Shown: positions 7,071-15,970 of the stretch, piece after piece | Position numbering within the stretch: position 1 is the stretch's first letter | Layout: every line of letters starts with the position of its first letter | NCBI GenBank assembly: GCA_020025755.1 | Contig: JAHHRO010000014.1 | Location: forward strand, 1-45,965 | Direction of reading: 5' to 3' | DNA length: 45,965 bases | Source: Butyricicoccus sp. | GTDB taxonomy: Bacteria > Bacillota > Clostridia > Oscillospirales > Butyricicoccaceae | The notes under the pieces: model-generated | Databases searched by the model: none | Seen by the model: only the letters and a program-made list of their open reading frames with translations | What the model was told of the DNA's origin: nothing | Program-made: the position numbers and the translations under genes

Positions 7071-8534
7071 ATGAACACAAGAATTTATGCCGCAGTGCTT
7101 GCCGGTGCGATACTGACGGCATCCACAGCTGGTGCGGTATATGACGAAAGCCGCATGCCAGCTTGGCTGGATCCGAATGCAGGGGCGGTGACTGCTCCTG
7201 TGGTATCGGGTCCGGCTGGGCAGCCAACCATATCGCAGGCTGCACCGTCGGCGTGGAGCTCCGGCACCGGACAGCCTTCCGGAACGGTCACGACAAACAC
7301 AGGGGAGGGATACCCGACCTATTGGCTGGGTATGTCCACACAAGAAGCGACCCAATATCTCATGCAGCAGCTTCCCATGTTTGGGGACGCAGAGAGACTT
7401 TCATATGAGCATATTGAAGGGCTGGTGCGCACGCAAAACCGCACCGTGCTTGCCAATCGTGCCACACTGCGGAGCATCAAGGCGGTCGATCTTGACCGTG
7501 CGATCGCAGACCTCAACAATGCCATTCAAAGCATGGAGCAGGCGGTCAGTTCGATGCAGGATCTTGCAGGCAATGTCGCGCTTTCGCTTTCTACAGTCGA
7601 TCCCATGATGAACAATGGGCAGGCGACCATAATGATTGGCTCTGCAACGACCGTGCTGCTCCAAAGCAATATTGCACAGATGCAGGCGCAGATCACACAA
7701 ATGCGGGAGCAGATAAAGGAACTTAAAAAAACCGACTACGAGCCGTATGAACGTCAGTTTGAGCAGATCGAAAATCAGATGGTCATGGCAGGGCAGTCGG
7801 CTTATATCGGTCTAATGACCTTGCAGCAGAACTATCTGCTGACTGCTCGGAAGGCAGATCTTGCGCAGGTCAAGCTGCGCGAAATGGAGATGCGGCAGAC
7901 ACTGGGACAAGTATCTCAGCTCAATGTAGAGGAGGTCAGACGGGCGTACAGACAGGCAAGCGGTGCGCTCAAAACGCTGGAGCAGACGCTCTATAATACC
8001 AAGGGGGATCTCAATATTCTTCTGGGCAGAGATCCGTCGCGCAATTATATGTTGGATACCCTGCCTGCTGTTACGCCGGATATGATCTTTCATATGCATC
8101 TGGAGGAAGATCTGTCACGAGGCATGGAACAAAGTTACGATATCTATCAGGCAAAAAAGGCAGTTCGTGATGCAGAGGATCTGGACAAGGATGAAGATGG
8201 ACGCAAGGATAAGATCCGCGCGGCAGAATATATGCTGGAGGGTGCAGAGCAAACATTTACGCAGAATTTTCGTAAGCTGTTCCGCACGGTTGCTGAAAAG
8301 AATCGCCTGCTGTCCGCTGCACAGGAGGAATTTGGGTATCAGGTGCGTGCGGCAGATGCGGCAAAACTGAAATATGAAAAGGGAACGATCTCGCGCAATA
8401 CCTATCTGGAGGCAGATGTGGCAAAGAGTGAGGCGGAAACCGGAGTGTTTTTGGCGCAGATCGAGCTGTACTCCGCATACATGCAGTATCAATGGGCATG
8501 TCAGGGCGTATTGACTACAACGGGAGGAATTTGA
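7071..8534 (+). CDS. TolC-like outer channel protein of an RND efflux system
   Basis: A 487-residue exported protein with a signal peptide (MNTRIYAAVLAGAILTASTAGA). After a Pro/Gly-rich linker there are two long alpha-helical coiled-coil halves, for example QMQAQITQMREQIKEL and ATRKADL-type heptads, and AAKLKYEKGTISRNTYLEA near the C-terminus, which matches outer-membrane-factor repeats. The ATG at 7071 has AAAAGGAGAT. It is followed by fusion-protein and RND-pump genes, so it completes a tripartite exporter. In a single-membrane host its partner compartment is unclear, so an adapter role in the wall is possible. Confidence 0.78.
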   Translation: MNTRIYAAVLAGAILTASTAGAVYDESRMPAWLDPNAGAVTAPVVSGPAGQPTISQAAPSAWSSGTGQPSGTVTTNTGEGYPTYWLGMSTQEATQYLMQQLPMFGDAERLSYEHIEGLVRTQNRTVLANRATLRSIKAVDLDRAIADLNNAIQSMEQAVSSMQDLAGNVALSLSTVDPMMNNGQATIMIGSATTVLLQSNIAQMQAQITQMREQIKELKKTDYEPYERQFEQIENQMVMAGQSAYIGLMTLQQNYLLTARKADLAQVKLREMEMRQTLGQVSQLNVEEVRRAYRQASGALKTLEQTLYNTKGDLNILLGRDPSRNYMLDTLPAVTPDMIFHMHLEEDLSRGMEQSYDIYQAKKAVRDAEDLDKDEDGRKDKIRAAEYMLEGAEQTFTQNFRKLFRTVAEKNRLLSAAQEEFGYQVRAADAAKLKYEKGTISRNTYLEADVAKSEAETGVFLAQIELYSAYMQYQWACQGVLTTTGGI

Positions 8535-8538
8535 TTTC

Positions 8539-9900
8539 ATGAAGAGAAAAAAAATTGCAGCTGTCGCGCTCATCGGCTTGATGGTGCTCACAGGATGCGG
8601 CGATCTGGCACGGAAGGAGCCGAAAGAGACGGATACACAGGCAGAGGTACAGACGGGGACACCGGTTGAGGTGCAGGGGATCACGCGCATGACGCTATCC
8701 AATGAAAGCATGGTATCCGGACAGATCATTGCAGATGCAGGCGTTTCCATTGTGCCAACCATTTCGGGTACGGTATTGCAGCTTCCGGTCAAGGTGGGGG
8801 ATACGGTCAAGAAGGGAGACCTCTTGTTCCGTATCGATACTTCGCAGATCACAAGCTCCTATGGCGCACTCAAGCAGAGCTATGATGCAACGCAGCGCGT
8901 GACCAATGAGGCAATTCAGAATGCACAGTCAGCATTGCCCATCGCACAGAGCGCGTTGACGACTGCACAGGGCAATTATGATAACAGCTTGGCACTCTTT
9001 AATGTAGGTGCAGCCTCGCAGATCGAGGTGGATCAGGCGCGTACCCAGCTGGAGCAGGCACGCAATCAACTCAAGCAGGCGCAGTCCGCCGTTACGCAGG
9101 CACGCGCGACCCAGCAGGCACAGCTTGCGCAGATCGAAGCCTCTCTGTCGCAGATGAATGCGCAGGTTGCGGCGGCAACCGTGACCGCGCCCTGTGACGG
9201 CTTGATCGTAGGTGTCAATATCACGGCCGGAGGGGTCGCAGCACCGTCTGGACCCGCGATCACCATTGCCGAGGGAGGACGCACCCGCGTTTCCGTACAG
9301 GTATCCGAGCAGCTGCTCAGCCAGATCAAGGTCGGGGAGGTTGCAAAGGTGACCGTTCCTGCGGTATCCAATGAGCCGTTCAACGCAATGATTGCAAGCG
9401 TAGCACCAGCTGCCAGCGCACAGACAGCACTGTATGAGGTGCGGCTCTATACACTGCTTGATGTGAAATATCCCATTGGAGCCTTTGCGGAGGTCGTATT
9501 CTTTACCAATCAGCGCAGGGATGCGATCACCGTTCCCTCAGATGCCATTGTGACCGATGGCGCACAGAGTTACATATTCACGGTCAGTGATAATATCGCG
9601 CGTAAGATCGCGGTTGAGCCGGGTGTTGTGGGAAATGGCGTGACCGAGATCCTGTCCGGTCTTTCCGGTGCGGAAAAGCTGGTCGTTAAGGGACAAAGCT
9701 ACCTGACGGACGGCGCAGAGGTGCGTGTCGTGGCAGACCGTACCAAGCCTGCGGAGGACACAGAGAGTCAGCCGGAGAACACACCAGCACCAATCCCAGA
9801 GAGCAAACCGGCGGAAAAGCCGGAGCCGCAGGAGCAGCCGAAGGGAGATCCGGAATTGGTAGGAACATCAAGCGCACAGCCTGAGGGGGCAAATTCATGA
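8539..9900 (+). CDS. RND efflux periplasmic adaptor (membrane fusion) lipoprotein
   Basis: A 453-residue HlyD/AcrA-type adaptor. The lipobox LTGC (Cys20) anchors it. The split lipoyl motif is ISGTVLQLPVKVGDTVKKGD (about residues 74-93) and VTAPCDGLIVGVNITAGG (about 214-231), with an Ala/Gln-rich coiled coil between them. A beta-barrel segment follows, then a low-complexity tail of Pro, Glu and Lys after about residue 400. It would link the RND pump to the TolC-like protein. It starts 4 bases after the preceding gene, with GGGAGG upstream, and overlaps the pump gene by ATGA. Confidence 0.92.
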   Translation: MKRKKIAAVALIGLMVLTGCGDLARKEPKETDTQAEVQTGTPVEVQGITRMTLSNESMVSGQIIADAGVSIVPTISGTVLQLPVKVGDTVKKGDLLFRIDTSQITSSYGALKQSYDATQRVTNEAIQNAQSALPIAQSALTTAQGNYDNSLALFNVGAASQIEVDQARTQLEQARNQLKQAQSAVTQARATQQAQLAQIEASLSQMNAQVAAATVTAPCDGLIVGVNITAGGVAAPSGPAITIAEGGRTRVSVQVSEQLLSQIKVGEVAKVTVPAVSNEPFNAMIASVAPAASAQTALYEVRLYTLLDVKYPIGAFAEVVFFTNQRRDAITVPSDAIVTDGAQSYIFTVSDNIARKIAVEPGVVGNGVTEILSGLSGAEKLVVKGQSYLTDGAEVRVVADRTKPAEDTESQPENTPAPIPESKPAEKPEPQEQPKGDPELVGTSSAQPEGANS

Positions 9901-12900
9901 ATATTGCAGACTTTTGTCTGAAGCATAAGGTCACGACCATTATGGCGTATGTATTGGTTGTGGTATTTGGCATTATGGGATTTGCATCCCTGCCGCTCGC
10001 AATGCTGCCTGATATGGAGCTGCCCATGGCGGTCGTGTATACGACCTATTCCAACGCAGGGCCGCAGGAAGTAGAAAACATGGTTACGAAACCCATCGAA
10101 TCGGCAAGTGCGAGCGTTTCGGGCATGGATGAGATCCAGTCGCTGTCTGCGGAGGGCTCGTCTATGGTAATGATCCGCTTCGCGGATGGAACCAATATGG
10201 ATGAGGCAATGGTCGATCTGCGCGATCGTCTCGACCGTATCAAAGGATTTTTACCGGAGGATGCAGACCCACCTACGACCATGACCATGAATGTGGACTC
10301 CATCCCTGTTCTGACAGTCGGGCTCAAGGGTGCGGATCTTGCGGCACTGCAAGCGATCGCAGAGGATGAGATCCGCCCAGCCTTGGAGCGTATTGATGGG
10401 GTCGCCTCGGTCGATCTTGCAGGCGGTTATGAGAATGAGATCGTTGTGGCGACCAAGGCAGAGCGTCTGGCAGGATATGGCATGTCAGTCTCCTATATTG
10501 CGCAGATCCTTGGGGCAGAAAATATCGCGCTCCCTGCCGGAAGCGTACAATCGGGCGCACAGAGCTTTTCCGTGCGTACAGACGGAGAATATGCCTCGGT
10601 TTCCGAGGTCGGGGACAGCCTGATTCCGCTGCCCACAGGCGGTACCGTGCGTCTGGCAGAAGTGGCAGACGTATTTCTGGCACCCAAGGAACAGACCACG
10701 ATCGCAAAGATCGGGGGCGAACCCTGTCTGACAATTGCCGTCAACAAACAATCGGATGTCAATACCCTACAAGTTGCAGAGCGTACCAAGAAAGCACTCA
10801 ATGAAGTAACGGCAGAACTTCCAAGCCTTGATTGGACGCTGCTGATGGATCAAAGCGACTCCATCAATATGACAGTGGATTCCGTCATACAGAATATCGT
10901 GTTCGGTGTGCTGCTTGCGGCAGTCGTACTGTTTGTATTTTTACGGGATATCGGTGCAACGGTCGTGATCTCGCTCTCCATGCCCATCTGTATCATTTCG
11001 GTATTCCTCATCATGCAGGTCATGAATATCACGATGAACATGATGTCGCTCGGTGGTATCGCGATGGGTGTCGGTATGATCGTGGATAACTCGATCGTCG
11101 TACTGGAAAATATCTTCCGTTATCGGCTGGACGGTGCGTCGCGCTTTGATGCCTGTGTGGATGGCACAAAGGAAGTCGCGCTTTCCATTTCAGCATCTAC
11201 CCTTACAACGGTCGCAGTATTCTTGCCGATCGGCTTATCGGGCGGACTGACGGGCATGATGTTCCGTGAATTTTGTATCACCATCTGCTCGCTGCTCTTT
11301 GCATCGCTCTTGATTGCGCTGACGCTCGTACCCCTGCTATGCTATATGCTGCTCGATCGCGGTAAGCAGCGCAAGATACCTGATATGGGGCATGATATTG
11401 CCGATCGACCCATGATGCGCAAATACAAGGCACTGCTGGAATACTGCATTACCCATAGAAGAAGAGCGGTTTTCATTTCTCTGGGTATGATCGCGGTGTT
11501 TGTCGTATCCATTTCGCTGACCGGTGCAGAACTTATGCCGGAGATGGATGAAAGCATGGTCGATGTACAGATCGAAATGCCGGTCGGCTCGGAGCTTGCA
11601 GATATTGCAGGTATGTCCGATCGTGTCGTAGACATTGCACTTGCACAAGTGCCTGAGATCGACAGTATTTACTATACCACGGGCGGTGCGTCGCTCAGCA
11701 CGACTTCAACGGCAGACACCGCAGCCGTCACGCTGAAGCTCGTCCCCAAAAGCGAGCGCAAGCGCAGCACGCAGGAGGTTGCTGCCGCCCTTCGACAAAA
11801 GGTGCAGGATCTGGCAGGCGCAGAGATCGCCGTTACGGCATCGGGTACGATGAATATGTCGGCGATGACGGGCGAAGCCATTTCTGTGACCCTGCGCGGC
11901 GCGGATACCAACCTGCTGGCGCAGACAGCTGCGGATCTCACCGAACGGCTTGCCGCCCTGCCGGGTGCAGTCGAGGTATCTTCTTCTGCATCGAAGCAGG
12001 TTCCCGAGGTTGAGATCACACTCAAGCGCGCCAATGCGTCCCGATTCGGTTTGACTGCGGCAGCGATTGGGCAGGCAGTGCGCGGAGAACTCTCTGGTCA
12101 GGCTGCAACCCAGCTCAAGGTCAATGGACAGGAGATCACGGTCAATGTAAAGGGTGACACCCGCGCGAGCAGCAGTCTGGATGCCCTGCGCAGTGTCATG
12201 ATCCCAACACAGGCAGGTGGTGCTGTGCCGCTCAGTCTCGTGGCAGAGGTCAATACCGTCCTTGCACCGCAGGCAATCAATCGTCTGAACCAGAGCCGTA
12301 CAGTGACCATTACAGGCAGCGCAGACGAAACGGTCTCAACGGCACAGATGAGTACGGCAGTACAGGGCGTGCTGGATACGTTCACTCTGCCCGAAGGCAT
12401 CAGCTATGAGACGGGCGGCGAGATGCAGGAAATGATCGATACCTTTGGACGGCTGGCGTATGCGCTGGTCGTAGCACTGGGACTGGTATATTTCGTGCTG
12501 GCAAGCCAGTTTGAGTCATTTGTTATGCCGGTCATCATTATGATGATCCTGCCGATCGGTCTGCTTGGCTCTCTTGTGGGTCTGCCTCTGACGGGCAGCA
12601 AGATCTCTATGATTGCCCTGATCGGAATCATCATGCTCGCAGGTACAGTGGTAAACGCTTCGATCGTACTGATCGACTATATCAATATACGCCGTGAACG
12701 GGGTGAGGATAAAAATACAGCGATCCTCAATGCCTGTCCGCGCCGTGTGCGTCCGGTTTTGATGACTACCCTTACAACGATTTTAGGGTTGATGCCTATG
12801 ATTTTTTCCAATGCGGAAGGCTCGGAAATGATGCAGCCCATGGCAGTGGTCATGATTACGGGTATGGTGGTCTCTACGATCGTTACGCTGCTGTTTACAC

Positions 12901-12983
12901 CAGTCTATTACTCACTCATTGACAGCTTGACCGAGCGGATCGCAGCACGGCATACCAAAAAAGAACCGGATATGGCTCAGTAA
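9897..12983 (+). CDS. RND-family multidrug efflux permease (AcrB/SwrC type)
   Basis: A 1028-residue proton-driven pump of the HAE1-like branch. It has 12 predicted membrane helices in two pseudo-repeats with two large extracytoplasmic loops. It begins MNIADFCLKHKVTTIM and helix 4 reads MGVGMIVDNSIVVLEN. The first Asp of the proton relay (AcrB D407) is kept, but the second is Asn. The C-terminal half repeats the pattern, for example LAGTVVNASIVLIDYI. It overlaps the adaptor gene by ATGA and is followed by tetR. Substrates may be drugs, bile salts or peptides; they cannot be read from sequence. Confidence 0.95.
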   Translation: MNIADFCLKHKVTTIMAYVLVVVFGIMGFASLPLAMLPDMELPMAVVYTTYSNAGPQEVENMVTKPIESASASVSGMDEIQSLSAEGSSMVMIRFADGTNMDEAMVDLRDRLDRIKGFLPEDADPPTTMTMNVDSIPVLTVGLKGADLAALQAIAEDEIRPALERIDGVASVDLAGGYENEIVVATKAERLAGYGMSVSYIAQILGAENIALPAGSVQSGAQSFSVRTDGEYASVSEVGDSLIPLPTGGTVRLAEVADVFLAPKEQTTIAKIGGEPCLTIAVNKQSDVNTLQVAERTKKALNEVTAELPSLDWTLLMDQSDSINMTVDSVIQNIVFGVLLAAVVLFVFLRDIGATVVISLSMPICIISVFLIMQVMNITMNMMSLGGIAMGVGMIVDNSIVVLENIFRYRLDGASRFDACVDGTKEVALSISASTLTTVAVFLPIGLSGGLTGMMFREFCITICSLLFASLLIALTLVPLLCYMLLDRGKQRKIPDMGHDIADRPMMRKYKALLEYCITHRRRAVFISLGMIAVFVVSISLTGAELMPEMDESMVDVQIEMPVGSELADIAGMSDRVVDIALAQVPEIDSIYYTTGGASLSTTSTADTAAVTLKLVPKSERKRSTQEVAAALRQKVQDLAGAEIAVTASGTMNMSAMTGEAISVTLRGADTNLLAQTAADLTERLAALPGAVEVSSSASKQVPEVEITLKRANASRFGLTAAAIGQAVRGELSGQAATQLKVNGQEITVNVKGDTRASSSLDALRSVMIPTQAGGAVPLSLVAEVNTVLAPQAINRLNQSRTVTITGSADETVSTAQMSTAVQGVLDTFTLPEGISYETGGEMQEMIDTFGRLAYALVVALGLVYFVLASQFESFVMPVIIMMILPIGLLGSLVGLPLTGSKISMIALIGIIMLAGTVVNASIVLIDYINIRRERGEDKNTAILNACPRRVRPVLMTTLTTILGLMPMIFSNAEGSEMMQPMAVVMITGMVVSTIVTLLFTPVYYSLIDSLTERIAARHTKKEPDMAQ

Positions 12984-13013
12984 GACAACTTGGAAAGGAA
13001 GTCATAAATCAAG

Positions 13014-13589
13014 ATGGAGGAAAGACAGGACATTCGGAGCCGCCGCAGGCTTGCGATCTTACATGCAGCGGCAGAAGAATTCTGCCAGAATGGATTCGAT
13101 CATGCGCGTATGGATGCGATCGCTGCCCGTGTCGGGATCGGGAAATCTACGATCTATGAATATTTTCCCTCTAAAACAGCACTGTTTACCGCGGTCGGAG
13201 AGCAGACAGCGGAGCAGGCAAAGCGTGAAATGCGTGCGATCTTAGAGGATGATGTGCCATTCCGGCATAAGCTGGTCAACTATATGCGGTTTTTGACGAC
13301 ATTGATGGCACAGATCGGGCAGAAGTTTTTCAATATCTTTCGGGAGAACTCGTCCATGACACTCATTGATGAGATCGGACGGCGGTATCAGACGGAACTA
13401 TATACGATGGTGCTGGAGGCAGTGCGGCGTGCCCGCGATGCAGGGGAGATTCGCGCAGGAACCGACCCTGTGGTCGTAGCTGCCCTGCTGACCTCGGTAC
13501 CCGGAACGCTGTTCAAAAAATATGATATATCTGCGGAGGCACTGGTAGATCTATTGATGCAGGGGATGGATGTATGCGAGGCAAAATGA
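13014..13589 (+). CDS. TetR/AcrR-family repressor
   Basis: A 191-residue regulator. The DNA-binding domain (residues about 10-56) contains RMDAIAARVGIGKSTIYEYFPSK, a textbook TetR helix-turn-helix, followed by a variable ligand-binding helical domain. It lies fourth in the efflux operon and most likely represses it through the palindrome at 6953-6970, so pump and repressor would be induced together by substrate. It overlaps the following kinase gene by 16 bases. Confidence 0.93.
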   Translation: MEERQDIRSRRRLAILHAAAEEFCQNGFDHARMDAIAARVGIGKSTIYEYFPSKTALFTAVGEQTAEQAKREMRAILEDDVPFRHKLVNYMRFLTTLMAQIGQKFFNIFRENSSMTLIDEIGRRYQTELYTMVLEAVRRARDAGEIRAGTDPVVVAALLTSVPGTLFKKYDISAEALVDLLMQGMDVCEAK

Positions 13590-14491
13590 CCGATCGGGCA
13601 TGGCTCAGAGGCTTGCCAGGAACCGAAAATTGGAGAAAGATCCTGCCTGTGCGCGAGGGCTGGGGAGCAGATGAGAAATATGAGATCTATACCCATACAG
13701 GGGAGCATCTCTTTTTACGCGCGTCAAGCGATGCCTGCACGAAGCAGAAATATGGTGAGTTTGCTTTTGTACAGCGATGTCAAGGGATCGGGTTCGTCAC
13801 GCCTAAAACGATTGCGTGCGGCATGCATCATGGTCGTGTGTATCAGCTTCTCAGCTGGATCGAGGGAGAATTGCTGTCGCGTGAGATCATCGGCATGCCG
13901 GAGAGTGAACAGTATCGCTTTGGACAGGAAGCCGGACGCGCACTCGCGGCGATGCATAGTGTAATGCTGGAACCCAGCGAGTTGGCAGAGACAGATGGAC
14001 TGGTACAACGCCGCAAGCGTACGATCCTGAACTATATGAGCAGTCGCCATCGTATGGCTGGAGATGATAGTGTGCTGATCTTTATTGCAGAGCATGTCAC
14101 ACAGCCCAAACGCATCGTAGGGCTGCATGGAGATTTCCATTTGGGTAATCTTGTGCTGACACCGGATGGGAACCTTGCAGTGATCGACTTTGACAGACGC
14201 TGTGTGGGAGATCGCTGGCAGGATTTTCAGCGTGCACAGGCGTTTTCTGTTCCGCATAGCACGGCATTTGTTAATGGACAGCTGCATGGATATTTTCGCG
14301 GTGATCCGCCGGATGAATTTTGGGAAGCATTCGCGTATGAAACAGCGTATGGGACCATAGAGCAGATTCTTTGGGCGATCCCGTTCGGAGAAAATATGAT
14401 CGGGAAAATGCAGGAAAATTATGTGCGTGCCATGCGCGATTTCCGCGGCTTTCTTCCGTGCGAACCGCCTGCATGGTATGAGCCGATTTAA
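13574..14491 (+). CDS. Aminoglycoside-phosphotransferase-fold kinase, substrate unknown
   Basis: A 305-residue APH/choline-kinase-fold protein. The Brenner motif HGDFHLGNLVL carries the catalytic Asp and metal-binding Asn. IDFDRRCVGDRWQDF supplies the DFD-type metal Asp and the following helix. WIEGELL lies where the hinge is expected. The ATG at 13574 has AGGGGA seven bases upstream; ATG 13586, overlapping the tetR stop as ATGA, is an alternative. Its place in an efflux operon suggests modification of a small molecule also handled by the pump, or a fructosamine- or homoserine-type kinase. Antibiotic resistance should not be assumed. Confidence 0.85.
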   Translation: MRGKMTDRAWLRGLPGTENWRKILPVREGWGADEKYEIYTHTGEHLFLRASSDACTKQKYGEFAFVQRCQGIGFVTPKTIACGMHHGRVYQLLSWIEGELLSREIIGMPESEQYRFGQEAGRALAAMHSVMLEPSELAETDGLVQRRKRTILNYMSSRHRMAGDDSVLIFIAEHVTQPKRIVGLHGDFHLGNLVLTPDGNLAVIDFDRRCVGDRWQDFQRAQAFSVPHSTAFVNGQLHGYFRGDPPDEFWEAFAYETAYGTIEQILWAIPFGENMIGKMQENYVRAMRDFRGFLPCEPPAWYEPI

Positions 14492-14503
14492 AGAGAAAAT
14501 AAA

Positions 14504-14533
14504 AAAGTATCGCACACACGCGATACTTTTTTT
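14504..14533. terminator. Bidirectional terminator
   Basis: GTATCGC-ACACAC-GCGATAC is flanked by A-run and T-run, so it can end both the efflux operon and the convergent lipoprotein gene. Confidence 0.88.
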
Positions 14534-14543
14534 ATCGTCGGAA

Positions 14544-15071
14544 TCATGTCAGAGGATCAGCAACAAGCTCATCTTTGCTCAAAGTCGTGTAAAAGCTATA
14601 AGAGGCCTCACCGCCATATTTTTCTGCCTGTGTCCATTCTGCATGGATCTCATAGATATAGGCACCACGGCGTAAGAGCAATTCTCCATCCTCTACGAAA
14701 ACAGGTATAGACGGTGCTTCGGGGTCTTTCCCATGTTCGGCTGACCAGCATACAGCGCGGATGGTATCTGGTGGAGTTTCAAAGTCCAGTGCAGCAGTCA
14801 CATCGGTCAGGTGGAGTGGAAATGAGGGAAGATCCTCTTGCATATTCAGAGGGGTATCTCCGCAGATCACGGTATTTTGCATCGTGCCATCTGCCTGTTC
14901 ATAAGACCAGTTTGCAGATGGACTGAGGGCGGTGAACTTGATATTGTTTGTAGATATGGTCAAACGCGGTGGTGCATCAAAAACCTGTGGGGGACTGTCA
15001 TCGGGCGCGACACAGGCAGTGAGCGTGAGGAAAACAGCAGTTGCAAAAAGAAGTTGGATTGTTGGCTTCAT
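14544..15071 (-). CDS. Lipoprotein of unknown function
   Basis: A 175-residue predicted lipoprotein. MKPTIQLLFATAVFLTLTAC provides a signal peptide with lipobox LTAC (Cys20). The mature part is beta-rich, ending with YIYEIHAEWTQAEKYGGEASYSFYTTL, a pattern seen in small extracellular sandwich domains. I cannot name a family. The ATG at 15071 has AAAGGA upstream. It stands alone, sharing a bidirectional terminator with the efflux operon. Confidence 0.8.
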   Translation of the reverse strand: MKPTIQLLFATAVFLTLTACVAPDDSPPQVFDAPPRLTISTNNIKFTALSPSANWSYEQADGTMQNTVICGDTPLNMQEDLPSFPLHLTDVTAALDFETPPDTIRAVCWSAEHGKDPEAPSIPVFVEDGELLLRRGAYIYEIHAEWTQAEKYGGEASYSFYTTLSKDELVADPLT

Positions 15072-15173
15072 ATCGATCCCGTCCTTTCAGATACGTCCTA
15101 GATATCTATATAGACGAGAAAATTTTGTAAAAAGTTCCTTTTTTTTCAGAGACGATTGCTGGTGTTCGTTTTG

Positions 15174-15797
15174 TCAAAGACAGGATAAGAAGTGGCTGGT
15201 AAGCTCGGATACAAGCGCATCGCGGTTTTCTTCCGTGACAGAAATCAGTACCGTGTCGGGGTGATTGCGGATGGCATCCAGCCAGCAAGGTGCGGTCATC
15301 TGACGCACAACGCCCAAAATGGGGATGGGTGTATCCAATGTACGCAGTACAGTCTGCTGAAAGGCGGCGGCATTGGACTCTAAATAGCCGCACTCATCCA
15401 AGACCAGAATGGGGCAAATAGAGGGATCACGAGACAGTATATGAGCACGCGCCAATCCATCCTCGATGCAGGTGCATCCGTATTGATCGAATGCATCCAA
15501 ATGGATCTTTGGGCGCGTTATCCCGTCAAACTCCGCAGCTACACAGGGCGAAAGGTTCGCGCTCTGTAGGGTATGATGCAAAGTCAGGGGAGAGAGCGCA
15601 GGCGGCACAATGGTTTTGAGCAGGGATGCATAGATCACGGCATTTCCCAAATAGAGGGTCTTTTGTGCGTCACGGCTGGTAAAATAAGTGAGAAAACCAC
15701 CGGCAGGGACAAGCCGCCCTGCTCCATTGTGAAAAATGGACTGGATGAGTATGCTTTTTCCGCATTGGATTGCTCCAGTCAAAAAAATATGTTTCAT
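15174..15797 (-). CDS. THEP1-type nucleoside-triphosphatase / nucleotide kinase
   Basis: A 207-residue P-loop NTPase of the THEP1 (NTPase_1) family. Walker A is GAIQCGKS near residue 8, Walker B is ILVLDECGYLE near residue 132, close to the family's DE(I/C)G.(L/M)E. The ATG at 15797 gives a protein opening MKHIFLTG as expected; a GAGG lies rather far upstream. It is divergent from a metal-type ABC importer and shares its control region. NTPases of this kind occur near molybdenum-enzyme genes, so a role in cofactor nucleotide handling is plausible but inferred. Confidence 0.82.
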   Translation of the reverse strand: MKHIFLTGAIQCGKSILIQSIFHNGAGRLVPAGGFLTYFTSRDAQKTLYLGNAVIYASLLKTIVPPALSPLTLHHTLQSANLSPCVAAEFDGITRPKIHLDAFDQYGCTCIEDGLARAHILSRDPSICPILVLDECGYLESNAAAFQQTVLRTLDTPIPILGVVRQMTAPCWLDAIRNHPDTVLISVTEENRDALVSELTSHFLSCL

Positions 15798-15842
15798 AGG
15801 ATATTGATACCTCACTATGATTTTTCGGGTAGATATAGTAGT

Positions 15843-15871
15843 AGGATAAGACGATTTTACAGGATTTGCAA
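15843..15871 (-). promoter_or_regulatory. Promoter of the THEP1-type gene
   Basis: On the minus strand TTGCAA and TATCCT are 17 bases apart, 46 bases before the start codon. Confidence 0.5.
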
Positions 15872-15908
15872 GAGAAAAATGCGAATTTATCAAACAGTCA
15901 AAAAAGCG

Positions 15909-15937
15909 TTGTCTCTTTAAAAATATAATGGTATAAT
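15909..15937 (+). promoter_or_regulatory. Promoter of the metal ABC importer operon
   Basis: TTGTCT and a perfect TATAAT are 17 bases apart. A second TATAAT lies eight bases further upstream at 15924-15929. Confidence 0.65.
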
Positions 15938-15970
15938 GACTTCAGTAACCGTTGGAAATTGGGGTGCGTT

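Noticed and set aside
13574..14491. Calling the kinase an aminoglycoside-resistance enzyme
   Set aside because: Only the general fold and catalytic motifs match; the family includes many metabolic kinases and no drug-specific features are visible.
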